Shown piece by piece: positions 28,584 to 36,619 of a stretch of 64,000 nucleotides of DNA. The notes beneath the pieces are model-generated. The model saw only the letters and a program-made list of their open reading frames with translations, made no database searches and was not told the origin of the DNA. This DNA is from Gammaproteobacteria bacterium (lineage in GTDB: Bacteria; Pseudomonadota; Gammaproteobacteria; Ga0077536). The stretch is taken from NCBI GenBank assembly GCA_016209015.1, contig JACQWY010000002.1, forward strand, positions 141,622 through 205,621. Reading direction: 5' to 3'. Numbering within the stretch: the stretch's first letter is position 1; each line of letters starts with the position of its first letter. The position numbers and the translations under genes are program-made.

Positions 28584-28926
28584 ATGCAGCGCGGCAATCT
28601 GTTCAGCGACAGCGCGGCACCCGCCGCGGGCGAACGCGTCGAGACACTGCTCGATCACCGCAATCTCGTCGTCGAACGCATCGTGAGCGGCGCGGATGTC
28701 ACGCCCGTGGAATACGTGCAGCCCGCAAGACGAGTGCGTCGTGCTCCTGCGCGGCGCGGCGACACTCCTCGTCGATGGCGAGACGGTCGCGCTCGCGCCC
28801 GGTGATTACGTCTTCCTGCCGGCGCGCGTGCCGCACACCGTCGTCCACTCCTCCCCGGGCGCGCTGTGGCTCGCCGTGCACCTGCATCCCGGGAACGGAA
28901 CGCCGGACGATTCGCCACACCGCTGA
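28584..28926 (+). pseudogene. Cupin-domain protein with a +1 frameshift
   Basis: The first 47 or so codons (MQRGNLFSDSAAP ... VTPVEYVQP) and a second frame starting at PQDECVVLLRGAATLLVDGE together make one normal small cupin of about 113 aa, with PGDYVFLPARVPHTV as the second cupin motif. The break is near 28727-28733 (CAGCCCGCAAGAC), where removing one base restores the frame. It is either a real mutation or a sequencing error. It sits 6 bp after the TfoX-like gene. Confidence 0.75.
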
Positions 28927-28948
28927 ACGATTCCGCATCGAGGAAGCC

Positions 28949-29440
28949 ATGCCGATGATCGAGACCCGTGCCGCGCGATTGTTCGCCCTGCTGTTTGCGG
29001 CCGGCTGCGCCGTCCAGGCCAGCGCCGGCCCCACGCTCTACAAGTCCATCACCCCCGAGGGCAAGGTCGTCTACAGCGACCGGCCCGCGACGGGCGCGAC
29101 GAGCGTCCGGCGGATGAAGATCGCGAACGCCCCGACAACCGCCCTGCCGCCCTCGGCAGCGGAGCAGCTACGCAAGCTCGAGTCCCTGCGCCCGGCGCCC
29201 CGCGAGGCCCGAAGCGCCGTCCTGTACACCGCGGCGTGGTGCGGCTATTGCCGCAAGGCGAAGGCCTACCTCGCCGCGAAGGGCATCGCGTTCCGCGAAG
29301 TGGATATCGAGACGCCGGACGGACTCGCTGCGTTCGCCCGCGACGGCGGCGGGAAGGGTGTGCCGGTGCTCGTTCTCGGCAAGACCCGGATCGAGGGTTT
29401 TTCGGTCGAAGCCTATGACGGGACGTTCGCCGGACGCTGA
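28949..29440 (+). CDS. Secreted DUF4124-glutaredoxin fusion protein
   Basis: A 163-aa exported protein: signal peptide (1-26), a DUF4124 segment (LYKSITPEGKVVYSDRPA), a linker, then a glutaredoxin domain with redox site W-CGYC and the GSH-site VPVLVLG. DUF4124 is a common periplasmic domain in gammaproteobacteria. The likely role is thiol chemistry in the periplasm; the partner is unknown. Shine-Dalgarno GAGGAA lies 4 nt before the ATG. Confidence 0.88.
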   Translation: MPMIETRAARLFALLFAAGCAVQASAGPTLYKSITPEGKVVYSDRPATGATSVRRMKIANAPTTALPPSAAEQLRKLESLRPAPREARSAVLYTAAWCGYCRKAKAYLAAKGIAFREVDIETPDGLAAFARDGGGKGVPVLVLGKTRIEGFSVEAYDGTFAGR

Positions 29441-29546
29441 GATCGAGCGAATCGCGGGGCTTCGAAACGGACGGTTACGGTCGGGTGGAGAGTGCCGGCG
29501 CCGGAAATCCACACAAGATGTAACAAATTGCAAATTCCCGGGTGGT

Positions 29547-29580
29547 AATGAGAGCGTTTCGCATCTGATTGCTTTACTAT
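29547..29580 (+). promoter_or_regulatory. Candidate Fur box and -10 element of a small RNA promoter
   Basis: AATGAGAGCGTTTCGCATC (29547-29565) differs at only a few positions from the gammaproteobacterial Fur pattern AATGAGAATGATTCGCATT. TACTAT (29575-29580) is a good -10, and the box would cover the -35 region. It lies just before the terminator-bearing small RNA candidate and 107 bp after the glutaredoxin stop codon. Confidence 0.55.
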
Positions 29581-29586
29581 GCGCAC

Positions 29587-29676
29587 TCGGACGGTCCGGC
29601 GCCCCACACCCCTATCTCATGTCGAACCGTTCTCTTTCCGGGCGGCGGGAATGCAAATTCCCGCCGCATTTTTTTT
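29587..29676 (+). ncRNA. Candidate Fur-regulated small RNA (about 90 nt)
   Basis: Between the Fur-box promoter (-10 at 29575-29580) and a strong intrinsic terminator there is no ribosome-binding site or sensible open frame. The body contains an unpaired C-rich stretch (GCCCCACACCCCTATCTCAT, 29601-29620), the kind of seed used by RyhB/PrrF-like RNAs to pair with ribosome-binding sites. Promoter, Fur-like box, short length and terminator together match an iron-starvation small RNA. No sequence homologue is recognised, so this is inference from architecture. Confidence 0.5.
29642..29676 (+). terminator. Rho-independent terminator
   Basis: A perfect 11-bp stem (29642-29652 with 29657-29667, arm GCGGCGGGAAT) with loop GCAA is followed by eight T (29669-29676). 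It ends the small RNA candidate, or less likely the glutaredoxin transcript. Confidence 0.92.
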
Positions 29677-30220
29677 GGCTCTCCTCCGAACTGCGGGACT
29701 GTTCCTCGGCACGCCGCGGCGCGCATTTCCCACGTGTCGCCCTCGCGCAGGCGAGGGCCCGGTCGTTCAGCCCCGGCGTCGAAGTCGAACCGCGGGTCGA
29801 GTGCAGATGACCAGCGCGGCGCGCTCGAAAGTCCGAGGTTCACTGTGCGTGCCATGGGTCACCGGCTGGGCCCTCGCCTGCGCGAGGGCGACAAGCATTA
29901 GCCGAGGCGGAATGCGTCGACTGATCCGGCAGTTCGGAGAAGACCTTTTTTTGGTTCTCCTCCGAACTTTGGGACTGTTCTCGGCACACCGCAGCGCGTA
30001 TTTCCCACGTGTCGCCCTCGCGCAGGCGAGGGCCCGGTCGTTCAGCCCCGGCGTTGAGGTCGAACCGCGGGTCGAGTGCAGTTGACCAGCGCGGCGCACT
30101 CGAATGCCCGAGGTTCACTGCGCGCGCCCTGGGTCACCGACTGGGCCCTCGCCTGCGCGAGGGCGACGAAGATCAGCCGAGGCGGAATGCGTCGACTGAC
30201 CCCGCAGTCTGGAAAAGTTC
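29677..30220 (+). repeat. Two tandem ~270-bp palindromic repeat units (locus B)
   Basis: Units at about 29677-29943 and 29953-30220, the same element as at 6.9-7.84 kb but inverted. Each starts GGTTCTCCTCCGAACT (or near variant), carries the two hairpin arms with core CCCTCGCGCAGGCGAGGG in opposite orientation, and ends GACTGACCCCGCAGTCTGGA or a variant. A T-run precedes each unit. It fills the gap between the small RNA terminator and the VOC gene. No protein is supported. Confidence 0.88.
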
Positions 30221-30251
30221 CATCTTTTTGTCGGCGCCCGGCGCCGCGGAG

Positions 30252-30710
30252 CTACGCCGTCGGCTGGCGCCCCGCGTCCGCTTCCTGCTCGAGCAGTTCC
30301 CCGTTGAGTATCCAGGGCGTGCCGTATCGATCGACGAGCATGGCGAAGGACTTCGCCCGGAACGTCGGTTGCGGCGCCATGGTGACGTTCCCACCCGGCG
30401 CGAGCGCCTCGAACGCCCGGGCCGCCTCCGCGACCGTCGGGTAGTTCAGGGTGACCGTGATGCCTTTCATGCCCTCGTACGGCACGTCGGTGCGCGCGTC
30501 ACCGGCGAACAGCCACGAACCGTCGGCGAACGCGATCCGCGCATGCATGATGCGATGCGCGTCGGCGGGCGGAATGTGTTCGGCGATCGGCGTGTCGGCG
30601 CCGCTGATCATGAGTTCCAGCTTCGCGCCGAGTCCGAGCGCGTGCTCGTAGAAGCGCATGGCTTCGGCACACGTGCCGTCGAAGGACAGATACGGGACTG
30701 CTTGGGGCAT
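30252..30710 (-). CDS. PhnB-like VOC family protein
   Basis: A 152-aa glyoxalase/bleomycin-resistance-fold protein of the PhnB/YjdN type: VPYLSFDGTCAEAMRFYEHA at the N terminus and GTPWILNGEL at the C terminus. Function in this subgroup is generally unknown. A very good Shine-Dalgarno (AGGAGG) lies 6 nt before the ATG. It follows the TetR-type regulator by 11 bp and is probably co-transcribed with it. Confidence 0.88.
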   Translation of the reverse strand: MPQAVPYLSFDGTCAEAMRFYEHALGLGAKLELMISGADTPIAEHIPPADAHRIMHARIAFADGSWLFAGDARTDVPYEGMKGITVTLNYPTVAEAARAFEALAPGGNVTMAPQPTFRAKSFAMLVDRYGTPWILNGELLEQEADAGRQPTA

Positions 30711-30721
30711 GTCGACCTCCT

Positions 30722-31345
30722 CTAGGGGGCTGGCGGGTGGAACAGCAGTGCGATGTAGCGCCGCAAATGCTCGACGCTCGCGGCCGCCACGGCGGGGTCG
30801 CCGGTAGCCTTCGCGAGCACGAACGCGCCCTGCAGCACGGCCTGGGTATGGAGCGCGAGGCTCGCGGGGGTCCAGTCGACCTCCAGGCCGCGACTCGCGA
30901 TCGCGGCTTCGATATCCGGTTCGAGGCTCGCGGCGTGTCCGCAAATCGAGTCCTCGACCGCGGCGCGGATCGCCGGGTGCGACTCGTAGATCTCCTGGGC
31001 GAGCGTCCCGGCGAGGCACGTGAAGCCGGCGAGCGGCCCCTGCAGGATGGCCTTGCGGAATTCGAGGTAGCCGAGGAGCCGTGCGTAGGGATCCTCGATC
31101 GTCCGATACGGCGCGGCGGCGAAAATCGCTCCGGTGAGCTCCGTCCAGTGCCCGGCCGCCGCCACCGCAAGCGCCTCCTTGCTCTTGAAGTGATGGAAAA
31201 AGGCGCCCTTCGTCACCCCCGCCCGCGCGCACAGTTCATCGACGGAGGTCGCCGCGTAGCCTTTCTCGCGGAACAACGCGAGAGCGGCGTCCAAGAGGCC
31301 GGCCCGGGCGCCGGGTTTGGCGGGATGCGTATCGAGCGTGGCCAT
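30722..31345 (-). CDS. TetR/AcrR family transcriptional regulator
   Basis: A 207-aa repressor with an N-terminal helix-turn-helix (ATSVDELCARAGVTKGAFFH, residues about 31-50) and an all-helical ligand-binding domain containing the YLEFRKAILQGP and TCLAGTLAQE segments. The start at 31345 follows directly behind an upstream palindrome (31357-31372), its probable operator. Divergent from an epoxide hydrolase and upstream of a VOC protein. Confidence 0.92.
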   Translation of the reverse strand: MATLDTHPAKPGARAGLLDAALALFREKGYAATSVDELCARAGVTKGAFFHHFKSKEALAVAAAGHWTELTGAIFAAAPYRTIEDPYARLLGYLEFRKAILQGPLAGFTCLAGTLAQEIYESHPAIRAAVEDSICGHAASLEPDIEAAIASRGLEVDWTPASLALHTQAVLQGAFVLAKATGDPAVAAASVEHLRRYIALLFHPPAP

Positions 31346-31356
31346 GGCGGCGAGCA

Positions 31357-31372
31357 TACCAACTGGTCGGTA
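31357..31372. promoter_or_regulatory. Candidate operator of the TetR-type regulator
   Basis: TACCAACTGGTCGGTA is a near-perfect 16-bp palindrome (14 of 16 positions), of the form used by many TetR repressors. It lies 11 bp before the regulator ATG and about 90 bp before the epoxide hydrolase ATG, so it could serve both directions. Confidence 0.6.
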
Positions 31373-31461
31373 CGTTTCCAAGGACACCCCGGGTTCGGCG
31401 AGTTCGGGACACCCGCCGCGCTGTGTCATCATGCGGCTCCCCACAACGAGGAAGTGACGCC

Positions 31462-32634
31462 ATGAGCTCCCGCGCCGAACGCTTCACCATCGCCATCCCC
31501 GACGCAGTCCTCGCGGACTTGAAGGACCGCCTCGCCCGCACGCGCTACGCCCCCGACTACGCGAACGAAGGCTGGGCCTACGGCACCGAGGCCGGTTACT
31601 TGCGCGAGCTCGTCGACTACTGGCGGCAGGACTTCGACTGGCGGCGCGTCGAAGCGGCGATCAACCGGTATGCGCACTACCGCACGGCCGTCGAGGGGGT
31701 CCCGCTCCACTTCATCCACGAGCGCGGCAAGGGACCGAAGCCGATGCCGCTCGTGTTGAGCCACGGCTGGCCGTGGACGTTCTGGGATTTCAGCAAGGTC
31801 ATCGGACCGCTCAGCGATCCTGCCGCGCACGGCGGCGATCCTGCGGATGCCTTCGACGTCGTCATACCCTCCCTGCCGGGCTACACGTTCTCCTCACCGC
31901 TGCGCACGACGGGCATCAACTTCTGGCGGACGGCGGATCTCTGGGCCGAGCTCATGCAGGGCGTCCTCGGCTATCCGCGCTTCGCGGCGGAAGGCGGCGA
32001 CTGGGGCGCGCTCGTCACCGAGCAGCTCGGCCACAAGTACGCCGATCGTCTCTTCGGCATCTATCTGCACTTCATGGCGCCGATGTCGTTCTTCGGCGGC
32101 ACGGGCTGGCCCGCGCCGGAGGATTTCGCACCGGACGAACAGCACTGGCTCGCGCGGAACGCCGCTTTCCTCACCGACGGCAACGGCTATCTCCAGGAAC
32201 AGGCGACGCGTCCGCAGACCCTCGCCCAGGCGCTGCACGATTCGCCCGCGGGCCTCGCTTCGTGGCTCCTCGAGAAGCGCCGCGCGTGGAGCGACTGCGG
32301 CGGCGACGTCGAACGCCGTTTCACGAAGGACGATCTGTGCACGACGCTCACGCTCTACTGGGCGACCGAGACGTTCCACACCTCGGCCCGCTACTACTAC
32401 GAAGCCGCACACAATCTCTGGCAGCCCGCGCACGATCGCACGCCGGTCGTCGAGGCACCGACCGGCATCGCGTCGTTCCCGGGCGAGGTGTTCATGATGC
32501 CGAAGCGCTGGGCCGAACGTTACTTCAACTTGAAGCACTGGCAGGTCATGCCGTCCGGCGGACATTTCGCGCCGTTCGAGGAACCGGAGCGTTTCGTCGC
32601 GGATCTCAGGGCGTATTTCCGCGCGTTCCGTTGA
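31462..32634 (+). CDS. Epoxide hydrolase (EHN-domain alpha/beta hydrolase)
   Basis: A 390-aa hydrolase of the microsomal/juvenile-hormone epoxide hydrolase type: N-terminal EHN domain (YAPDYANEGWAYGTE), then the alpha/beta fold with oxyanion loop HGWPW, nucleophile Asp in GGDWGALV and the C-terminal His in PSGGHFAPFEEPE. It should open epoxides to diols; the substrate is unknown. The start at 31462 follows GAGGAAG. A strong hairpin follows the stop. Confidence 0.9.
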   Translation: MSSRAERFTIAIPDAVLADLKDRLARTRYAPDYANEGWAYGTEAGYLRELVDYWRQDFDWRRVEAAINRYAHYRTAVEGVPLHFIHERGKGPKPMPLVLSHGWPWTFWDFSKVIGPLSDPAAHGGDPADAFDVVIPSLPGYTFSSPLRTTGINFWRTADLWAELMQGVLGYPRFAAEGGDWGALVTEQLGHKYADRLFGIYLHFMAPMSFFGGTGWPAPEDFAPDEQHWLARNAAFLTDGNGYLQEQATRPQTLAQALHDSPAGLASWLLEKRRAWSDCGGDVERRFTKDDLCTTLTLYWATETFHTSARYYYEAAHNLWQPAHDRTPVVEAPTGIASFPGEVFMMPKRWAERYFNLKHWQVMPSGGHFAPFEEPERFVADLRAYFRAFR

Positions 32635-32646
32635 ACGGCGGAGCCC

Positions 32647-32690
32647 GACCCGCGTGGGTGACTTGCTTCGGCAAGTCGTCCACGCGGGTC
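32647..32690. terminator. Long hairpin between convergent genes, candidate bidirectional terminator
   Basis: GACCCGCGTGG, GT, GACTTGC, loop TTCG, GCAAGTC, GT, CCACGCGGGTC: an 18-bp stem with one GT/GT internal mismatch, 12 bp after the epoxide hydrolase stop. No T-run follows on either strand, so it may act as an mRNA-protecting hairpin. Confidence 0.6.
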
Positions 32691-32731
32691 GTACCCCGGA
32701 ATCCAGGGCGCGTATAGAAGGATCCGACGAC

Positions 32732-32761
32732 CGCGATCGATGCGCCTCTTGCGTCGGCACA
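32732..32761 (-). repeat. 30-bp dispersed repeat, copy 2 (inverted)
   Basis: Reverse complement of the 30-mer at 1621-1650 with one base different. It lies 14 bp from the end of the acyl-CoA dehydrogenase gene. Confidence 0.6.
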
Positions 32762-32775
32762 TCCGAAAAACGCCT

Positions 32776-33939
32776 TCACAGCCGCTTCGCGATCTCCTCC
32801 AGCATCACCTCGCTCGCGCCGCCGCCGATCGACTGCACGCGCGCGTCGCGGGTCATGCGTTCGATGATGGTGTCGCGCATGTAGCCGAAGCCGCCGTGGA
32901 ACTGCAGGCACTCGTACATGACTTCGTTCACGAGCTCGCCGCACAGCGCCTTCACCATGGAGACCTCTTTCACGACCTGATCGCCGCGCGCGTCGCGCCA
33001 TGCCGTGTAGTAGAGGAGCTGGCGCGCCGCTTCCACCTTGGATGCGAGCTCGGCGATGCGATGACGGATCGCCTGCTTGTCCCATAGCACGCCGCCGAAA
33101 GCCTTGCGCTGCTTGACGTATTCGACCGTGACCTCGAGCGCCTTCGAAGCCTCGCCGAGCGCCTGGCCGCCGAGCACGATGCGTTCGTTCTGCAGATTGC
33201 GCGCGAGCGCGTAGAAGCCGCGGTTCTCCTCGCCGAGCAGGTTCTCCGCGGGAATGCGGCAATCCTCGAACACGAGCTCGGCGGTATCGGACGACAGCCA
33301 GCCGTGCTTCGAGAGCGCACGCGCGACACGGAAGCCGGGCGTGCCCTTCTCGACGATGAACATGGAAATCGTCTTCGCGCTGCGGCCGGCGCCGCCGGTC
33401 TTCGCGGCGACGAAGCAGAGATCCGCGTGCACGCCGTTCGTGATGTAGATCTTCGAGCCGTTCAGCACGTAGTGATCGCCGTCGCGCACGGCCGTCGTGC
33501 GCATGCCCTGGAGGTCGGAGCCCGCGTCGGGCTCCGTCATCGCGACGGCGGCGATGCGCTCGCCGCTGCAGATCGACGGCATGTACTTCGCGAGCTGCGC
33601 CTCGCTGCCGGCGTTGTTCAAGTGCGGTGCCGCCATGTCGGTGTGGACGAGGACGGTGACCGCATAGCCGCCGTACGTCGAACGGCCGAGCTCCTCGGCG
33701 AGCACGACGGTCGCGAGCGTGTCCATCGCGCTGCCGCCGAAGCGCTCGGGGAAGCGGATGCCGAGGAAGCCGAGCTCGCCCATCTCGCGCAGCGTCGCGC
33801 GCGGCACCATGCCGTCCTTCTCCCATTGATCACCGTGGGGCTTGACTTCGCCCTCGATGAACCGGCGCAGGGAGTCGCGCAGTTGTTCGTGCTCGGGAGT
33901 GAAAAACGGAGACGCGGGCGCGGCCTTGGCGTGCGACAT
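32776..33939 (-). CDS. Acyl-CoA dehydrogenase
   Basis: FAD enzyme of 387 aa that introduces a trans-2 double bond into acyl-CoA. Seen: MTEPDAGSDLQG (FAD site), SKIYITNG, KQRKAFG and FHGGFGYMRD. The usual C-terminal catalytic Glu in EGTSE is a Gly here (IGGGASE), as in the long-chain and isovaleryl types, where the base sits in helix G; the Glu of NLQNERIVLGG is the matching candidate. So it belongs to the LCAD/IVD-like branch. Single gene on this strand; convergent with the epoxide hydrolase. Confidence 0.93.
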   Translation of the reverse strand: MSHAKAAPASPFFTPEHEQLRDSLRRFIEGEVKPHGDQWEKDGMVPRATLREMGELGFLGIRFPERFGGSAMDTLATVVLAEELGRSTYGGYAVTVLVHTDMAAPHLNNAGSEAQLAKYMPSICSGERIAAVAMTEPDAGSDLQGMRTTAVRDGDHYVLNGSKIYITNGVHADLCFVAAKTGGAGRSAKTISMFIVEKGTPGFRVARALSKHGWLSSDTAELVFEDCRIPAENLLGEENRGFYALARNLQNERIVLGGQALGEASKALEVTVEYVKQRKAFGGVLWDKQAIRHRIAELASKVEAARQLLYYTAWRDARGDQVVKEVSMVKALCGELVNEVMYECLQFHGGFGYMRDTIIERMTRDARVQSIGGGASEVMLEEIAKRL

Positions 33940-34049
33940 GATGGATCTCGCTGTTCGGTTGGTCGGGGAATCCGCTCGCGGGGAGCGAGCCGGAATTTTC
34001 GGGCACTGCGCAGGGCTTTGCAAACCGCCCCGTGCGGGTGGGTCGGGGA

Positions 34050-34784
34050 TCAGGCCGTCCCGGTGCGCGGCCCGCGCTCGACGTGCAACAGCAGGTAGAT
34101 CCCGACCGCGATCGCGGCGAACGCGAACCACTGCGCCGCATAGGCGACGTGTCGGGCGGGATCGAGGCCCGGCGCGCGCCATTCGCGCACATACCCCGCC
34201 GGTGCGGCGGGATCCAGCCGTATCGTGCAGTCGAGCAGTGCCGTGCGGAGTGCCGCGCCGAGCACACCGAGGTCGATGCGCTCCACGCGGAGCAGGCGCG
34301 GACCGAGGCTCGCATCGGGATCGGGCACGGCGCCGAGCCCGCTGAACGGCACCGGCGCCGCGATACCGTGGACTATCGTCTCACCGGCCTCGAGCGCGAC
34401 GTCCGGCGCCTCGCTGCGATAAGCCGGCGCCGGCACCCAGCCGCGATCGACGAGCACGCCACGCTTCGCGCCCGCGAGCTCGAGCAGCGTGAAGACTTCG
34501 TAACCGACACGACCGCGCAGCACCGCGTTGTCGAGCAGCACCTGAGGCCCCCGCGCCCAGCGACCCTCCGCGATGACGCGCCGCCAGTCCGCCTTGCCGT
34601 CCGCGCACGGCGCGAGCGCGGCGTTGAGATCGAGCGGTGCCGCGACGGCGCGCTCGCGATAGACGGCTTCGAGCGATCGTTTCTGCGCGGCGCGATCGAG
34701 CTGCCAATAGCCGAGTGCAGAGAACACTACCGCGGCGCCGAGCGTCGCCGCCGCCGGCACGAGCGCGAAACGGATCGTCCACAT
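34050..34784 (-). CDS. SURF1 family cytochrome oxidase assembly protein
   Basis: A 244-aa protein with two TM helices (about 8-25 and near the C terminus, AAQWFAFAAIAVGIYLLLHV) and the SURF1 pattern YWQLDRAAQKR, VLVDRGWVP and HVAYAAQWFAFA. It helps insert haem a into subunit I. It lies at the end of the complete cox cluster. The Met at 34784 has GTGAGGCCCGGA upstream, better than the alternative at 34811. Confidence 0.9.
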   Translation of the reverse strand: MWTIRFALVPAAATLGAAVVFSALGYWQLDRAAQKRSLEAVYRERAVAAPLDLNAALAPCADGKADWRRVIAEGRWARGPQVLLDNAVLRGRVGYEVFTLLELAGAKRGVLVDRGWVPAPAYRSEAPDVALEAGETIVHGIAAPVPFSGLGAVPDPDASLGPRLLRVERIDLGVLGAALRTALLDCTIRLDPAAPAGYVREWRAPGLDPARHVAYAAQWFAFAAIAVGIYLLLHVERGPRTGTA

Positions 34785-34870
34785 TCCGGGCCTCACCGTG
34801 CCGCCGGCCACGACGCCGTGCGGCTCCCTGACCTATAATGCGTCGACGTCCTCATTACGTGGTGCGCGCA

Positions 34871-35092
34871 ATGCAGACTCCCCTTCTCGTGAAGATATTC
34901 ATCGTCGCCGCGTTGCTCGGCATCCTCGTGAGCCTCGGTCTGGCGCTGAAGCGGCTCATCACCGATCGCGGCGAATCGACGCGCACGGTGCGCGCGCTGA
35001 CCTGGCGCATCGGACTCTCGATAGCCCTGTTCCTGCTGCTGATCCTCGGCATCGCGACCGGCGTCATCGTGCCCCACGGCGTCGTGCCCTGA
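34871..35092 (+). CDS. Twin-TM protein of the cox region (DUF2909 family)
   Basis: A 73-aa protein with two TM helices (about 7-26 and 47-67) separated by a basic loop (KRLITDRGESTRTVRALTWR). This matches the small DUF2909 family found between cox genes and SURF1 in gammaproteobacteria. Role in oxidase assembly is inferred from position only. It faces subunit III, whose gene ends 6 bp away. Confidence 0.78.
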   Translation: MQTPLLVKIFIVAALLGILVSLGLALKRLITDRGESTRTVRALTWRIGLSIALFLLLILGIATGVIVPHGVVP

Positions 35093-35098
35093 GCCGCG

Positions 35099-35977
35099 TC
35101 ACAGCAGATAGACGCACACGAAGAGCCCGAGCCACACCACGTCGACGAAGTGCCAGTACCACGACACCGCTTCGAACGCGAAGTGGTGCGTCGGCGTGAA
35201 ATCACCCGCCGCCGAGCGCGCGAAGATGACCGAGAGCATGATCACGCCGATCGTCACGTGCAGGCCGTGGAAACCGGTCAGCATGAAGAACGTCGAACCG
35301 TACACGCCCGAGGTCAGACGGAGGTTCATCTCGGTGTAGGCATGGATGTATTCGTGCGCCTGGAAGCCGAGGAACAGCGCACCGAGTGCGATCGTCGACA
35401 GGAGACCGATCACGAGCTGCCGGCGGTTGTTCTTCTTCAGGCCCCAGTGCGCCCAGGTGACGGTCGCGCCCGAGGTCAGGAGGATGAGTGTGTTCATCGC
35501 GGGGATGCCCCACGCGCCCATCGCCTCGTGGGGCTCGGTGAACTTCGTCGGATTCGGCACGTGGAGCAGCGGCCACGCTGCGGTGAAATCCGGCCACAAC
35601 AAATGCGTTTCGCCCTTGTCGCCGATGCCGCCGAGCCAGGGCACGGCGTACATCCGCGCGTAGAACAGCGCGCCGAAGAACGCCGAGAAGAACATCACTT
35701 CCGAGAAGATGAACCAGCCCATGCCCCAGCGGAAGCTGATGTCGACGCGATCGTTGTAGAGCCCGCGATTGCTCTCGCGCACGACCGTCCCGAACCAGCC
35801 GAAGAGCATGACGAGGAAGATGACGATGCCCGCCGCCATCATCAGCTTGCCCGTGCCCGTCGCGCCGTTCAGGAGACTCGCGCCGCCGAAGAGCAGCGTG
35901 AACAGTCCCACCGAGCCGGTCAGCGGCCAGTGGCTCGGTTCAGGCAGGTAGTATTGCGAATTGCTGGTCGTCGCCAT
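35099..35977 (-). CDS. ctaE: Cytochrome c oxidase subunit III
   Basis: A 292-aa subunit III with seven TM helices. Seen: EVMFFSAFFGALFYAR, the Glu-rich HEAMGAWGIPAMNTLILLTSG (quoted over residues about 150-170), FQAHEYIHAYTEM, FHGLHVTIG and the C-terminal SWYWHFVDVVWLGLF. Fifth gene of the cluster in reading direction, after Cox11. Confidence 0.96.
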   Translation of the reverse strand: MATTSNSQYYLPEPSHWPLTGSVGLFTLLFGGASLLNGATGTGKLMMAAGIVIFLVMLFGWFGTVVRESNRGLYNDRVDISFRWGMGWFIFSEVMFFSAFFGALFYARMYAVPWLGGIGDKGETHLLWPDFTAAWPLLHVPNPTKFTEPHEAMGAWGIPAMNTLILLTSGATVTWAHWGLKKNNRRQLVIGLLSTIALGALFLGFQAHEYIHAYTEMNLRLTSGVYGSTFFMLTGFHGLHVTIGVIMLSVIFARSAAGDFTPTHHFAFEAVSWYWHFVDVVWLGLFVCVYLL

Positions 35978-36057
35978 CGGTCTCTCCCTCTTTCAAACGT
36001 CGAAGTGCGTGATCCCCGTTCACCGGCGCACCGCGCCGGCGTCCCCGCTGTGCGGTC

Positions 36058-36612
36058 TCATCGCGCGGCCGCGACCGTGCGCGGCGTGCCGCCATCGGGC
36101 ACGCTGAAGAACATGTACGAGAGCGTCACCGTGCCGATGCGGGCGGGCAGCTCCGGATCGATGACGAAGCGCACGGGCATCTCCTTCGCCTCGCCCGGCG
36201 CGAGCGGCTGACGCGTGAAGCAGAAACACTCGGTCTTGTGGAAATAGAGCGAGGCCTCGCTCGGCGTCACGCTCGGCACGGCCTGCCCCACGATCGCCGC
36301 GTTCGAGGTGTTGCGCGCGGCGAAGAGTGCTTGCGTAATCTCGCCTGGATGGACGCGCACCCGCGTCACGTCGGGTCTGAAGTCCCAGGGCAGCGTGCCG
36401 GCCGTGTTCGCGACGAACTCGACATTCACCCAGCGCTCGCGATCGATCTTCTTCGTCAGCGCCTGCTCGAGACCGATGCGGTCGGTCTTGCCGTTCAGGC
36501 CCGTCACCTTGCAATAGACGTCGTAGAGCGGCACGAGCGCATAGCCGAAGCCGAACATCGCGACGGCGCCGAGCGCGAGCTTGAGGCTCAACTTCCGGTT
36601 CGTGTCCTGCAT
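36058..36612 (-). CDS. ctaG: Cytochrome c oxidase assembly protein CtaG/Cox11
   Basis: A 184-aa copper chaperone that delivers Cu to CuB in subunit I. One N-terminal TM (about 11-30), then a periplasmic domain with the copper-binding CFCFTRQPL and later PVRFVIDPELP. It lies between the 37-aa membrane protein and subunit III. Confidence 0.95.
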   Translation of the reverse strand: MQDTNRKLSLKLALGAVAMFGFGYALVPLYDVYCKVTGLNGKTDRIGLEQALTKKIDRERWVNVEFVANTAGTLPWDFRPDVTRVRVHPGEITQALFAARNTSNAAIVGQAVPSVTPSEASLYFHKTECFCFTRQPLAPGEAKEMPVRFVIDPELPARIGTVTLSYMFFSVPDGGTPRTVAAAR

Positions 36613-36619
36613 CGCACCT

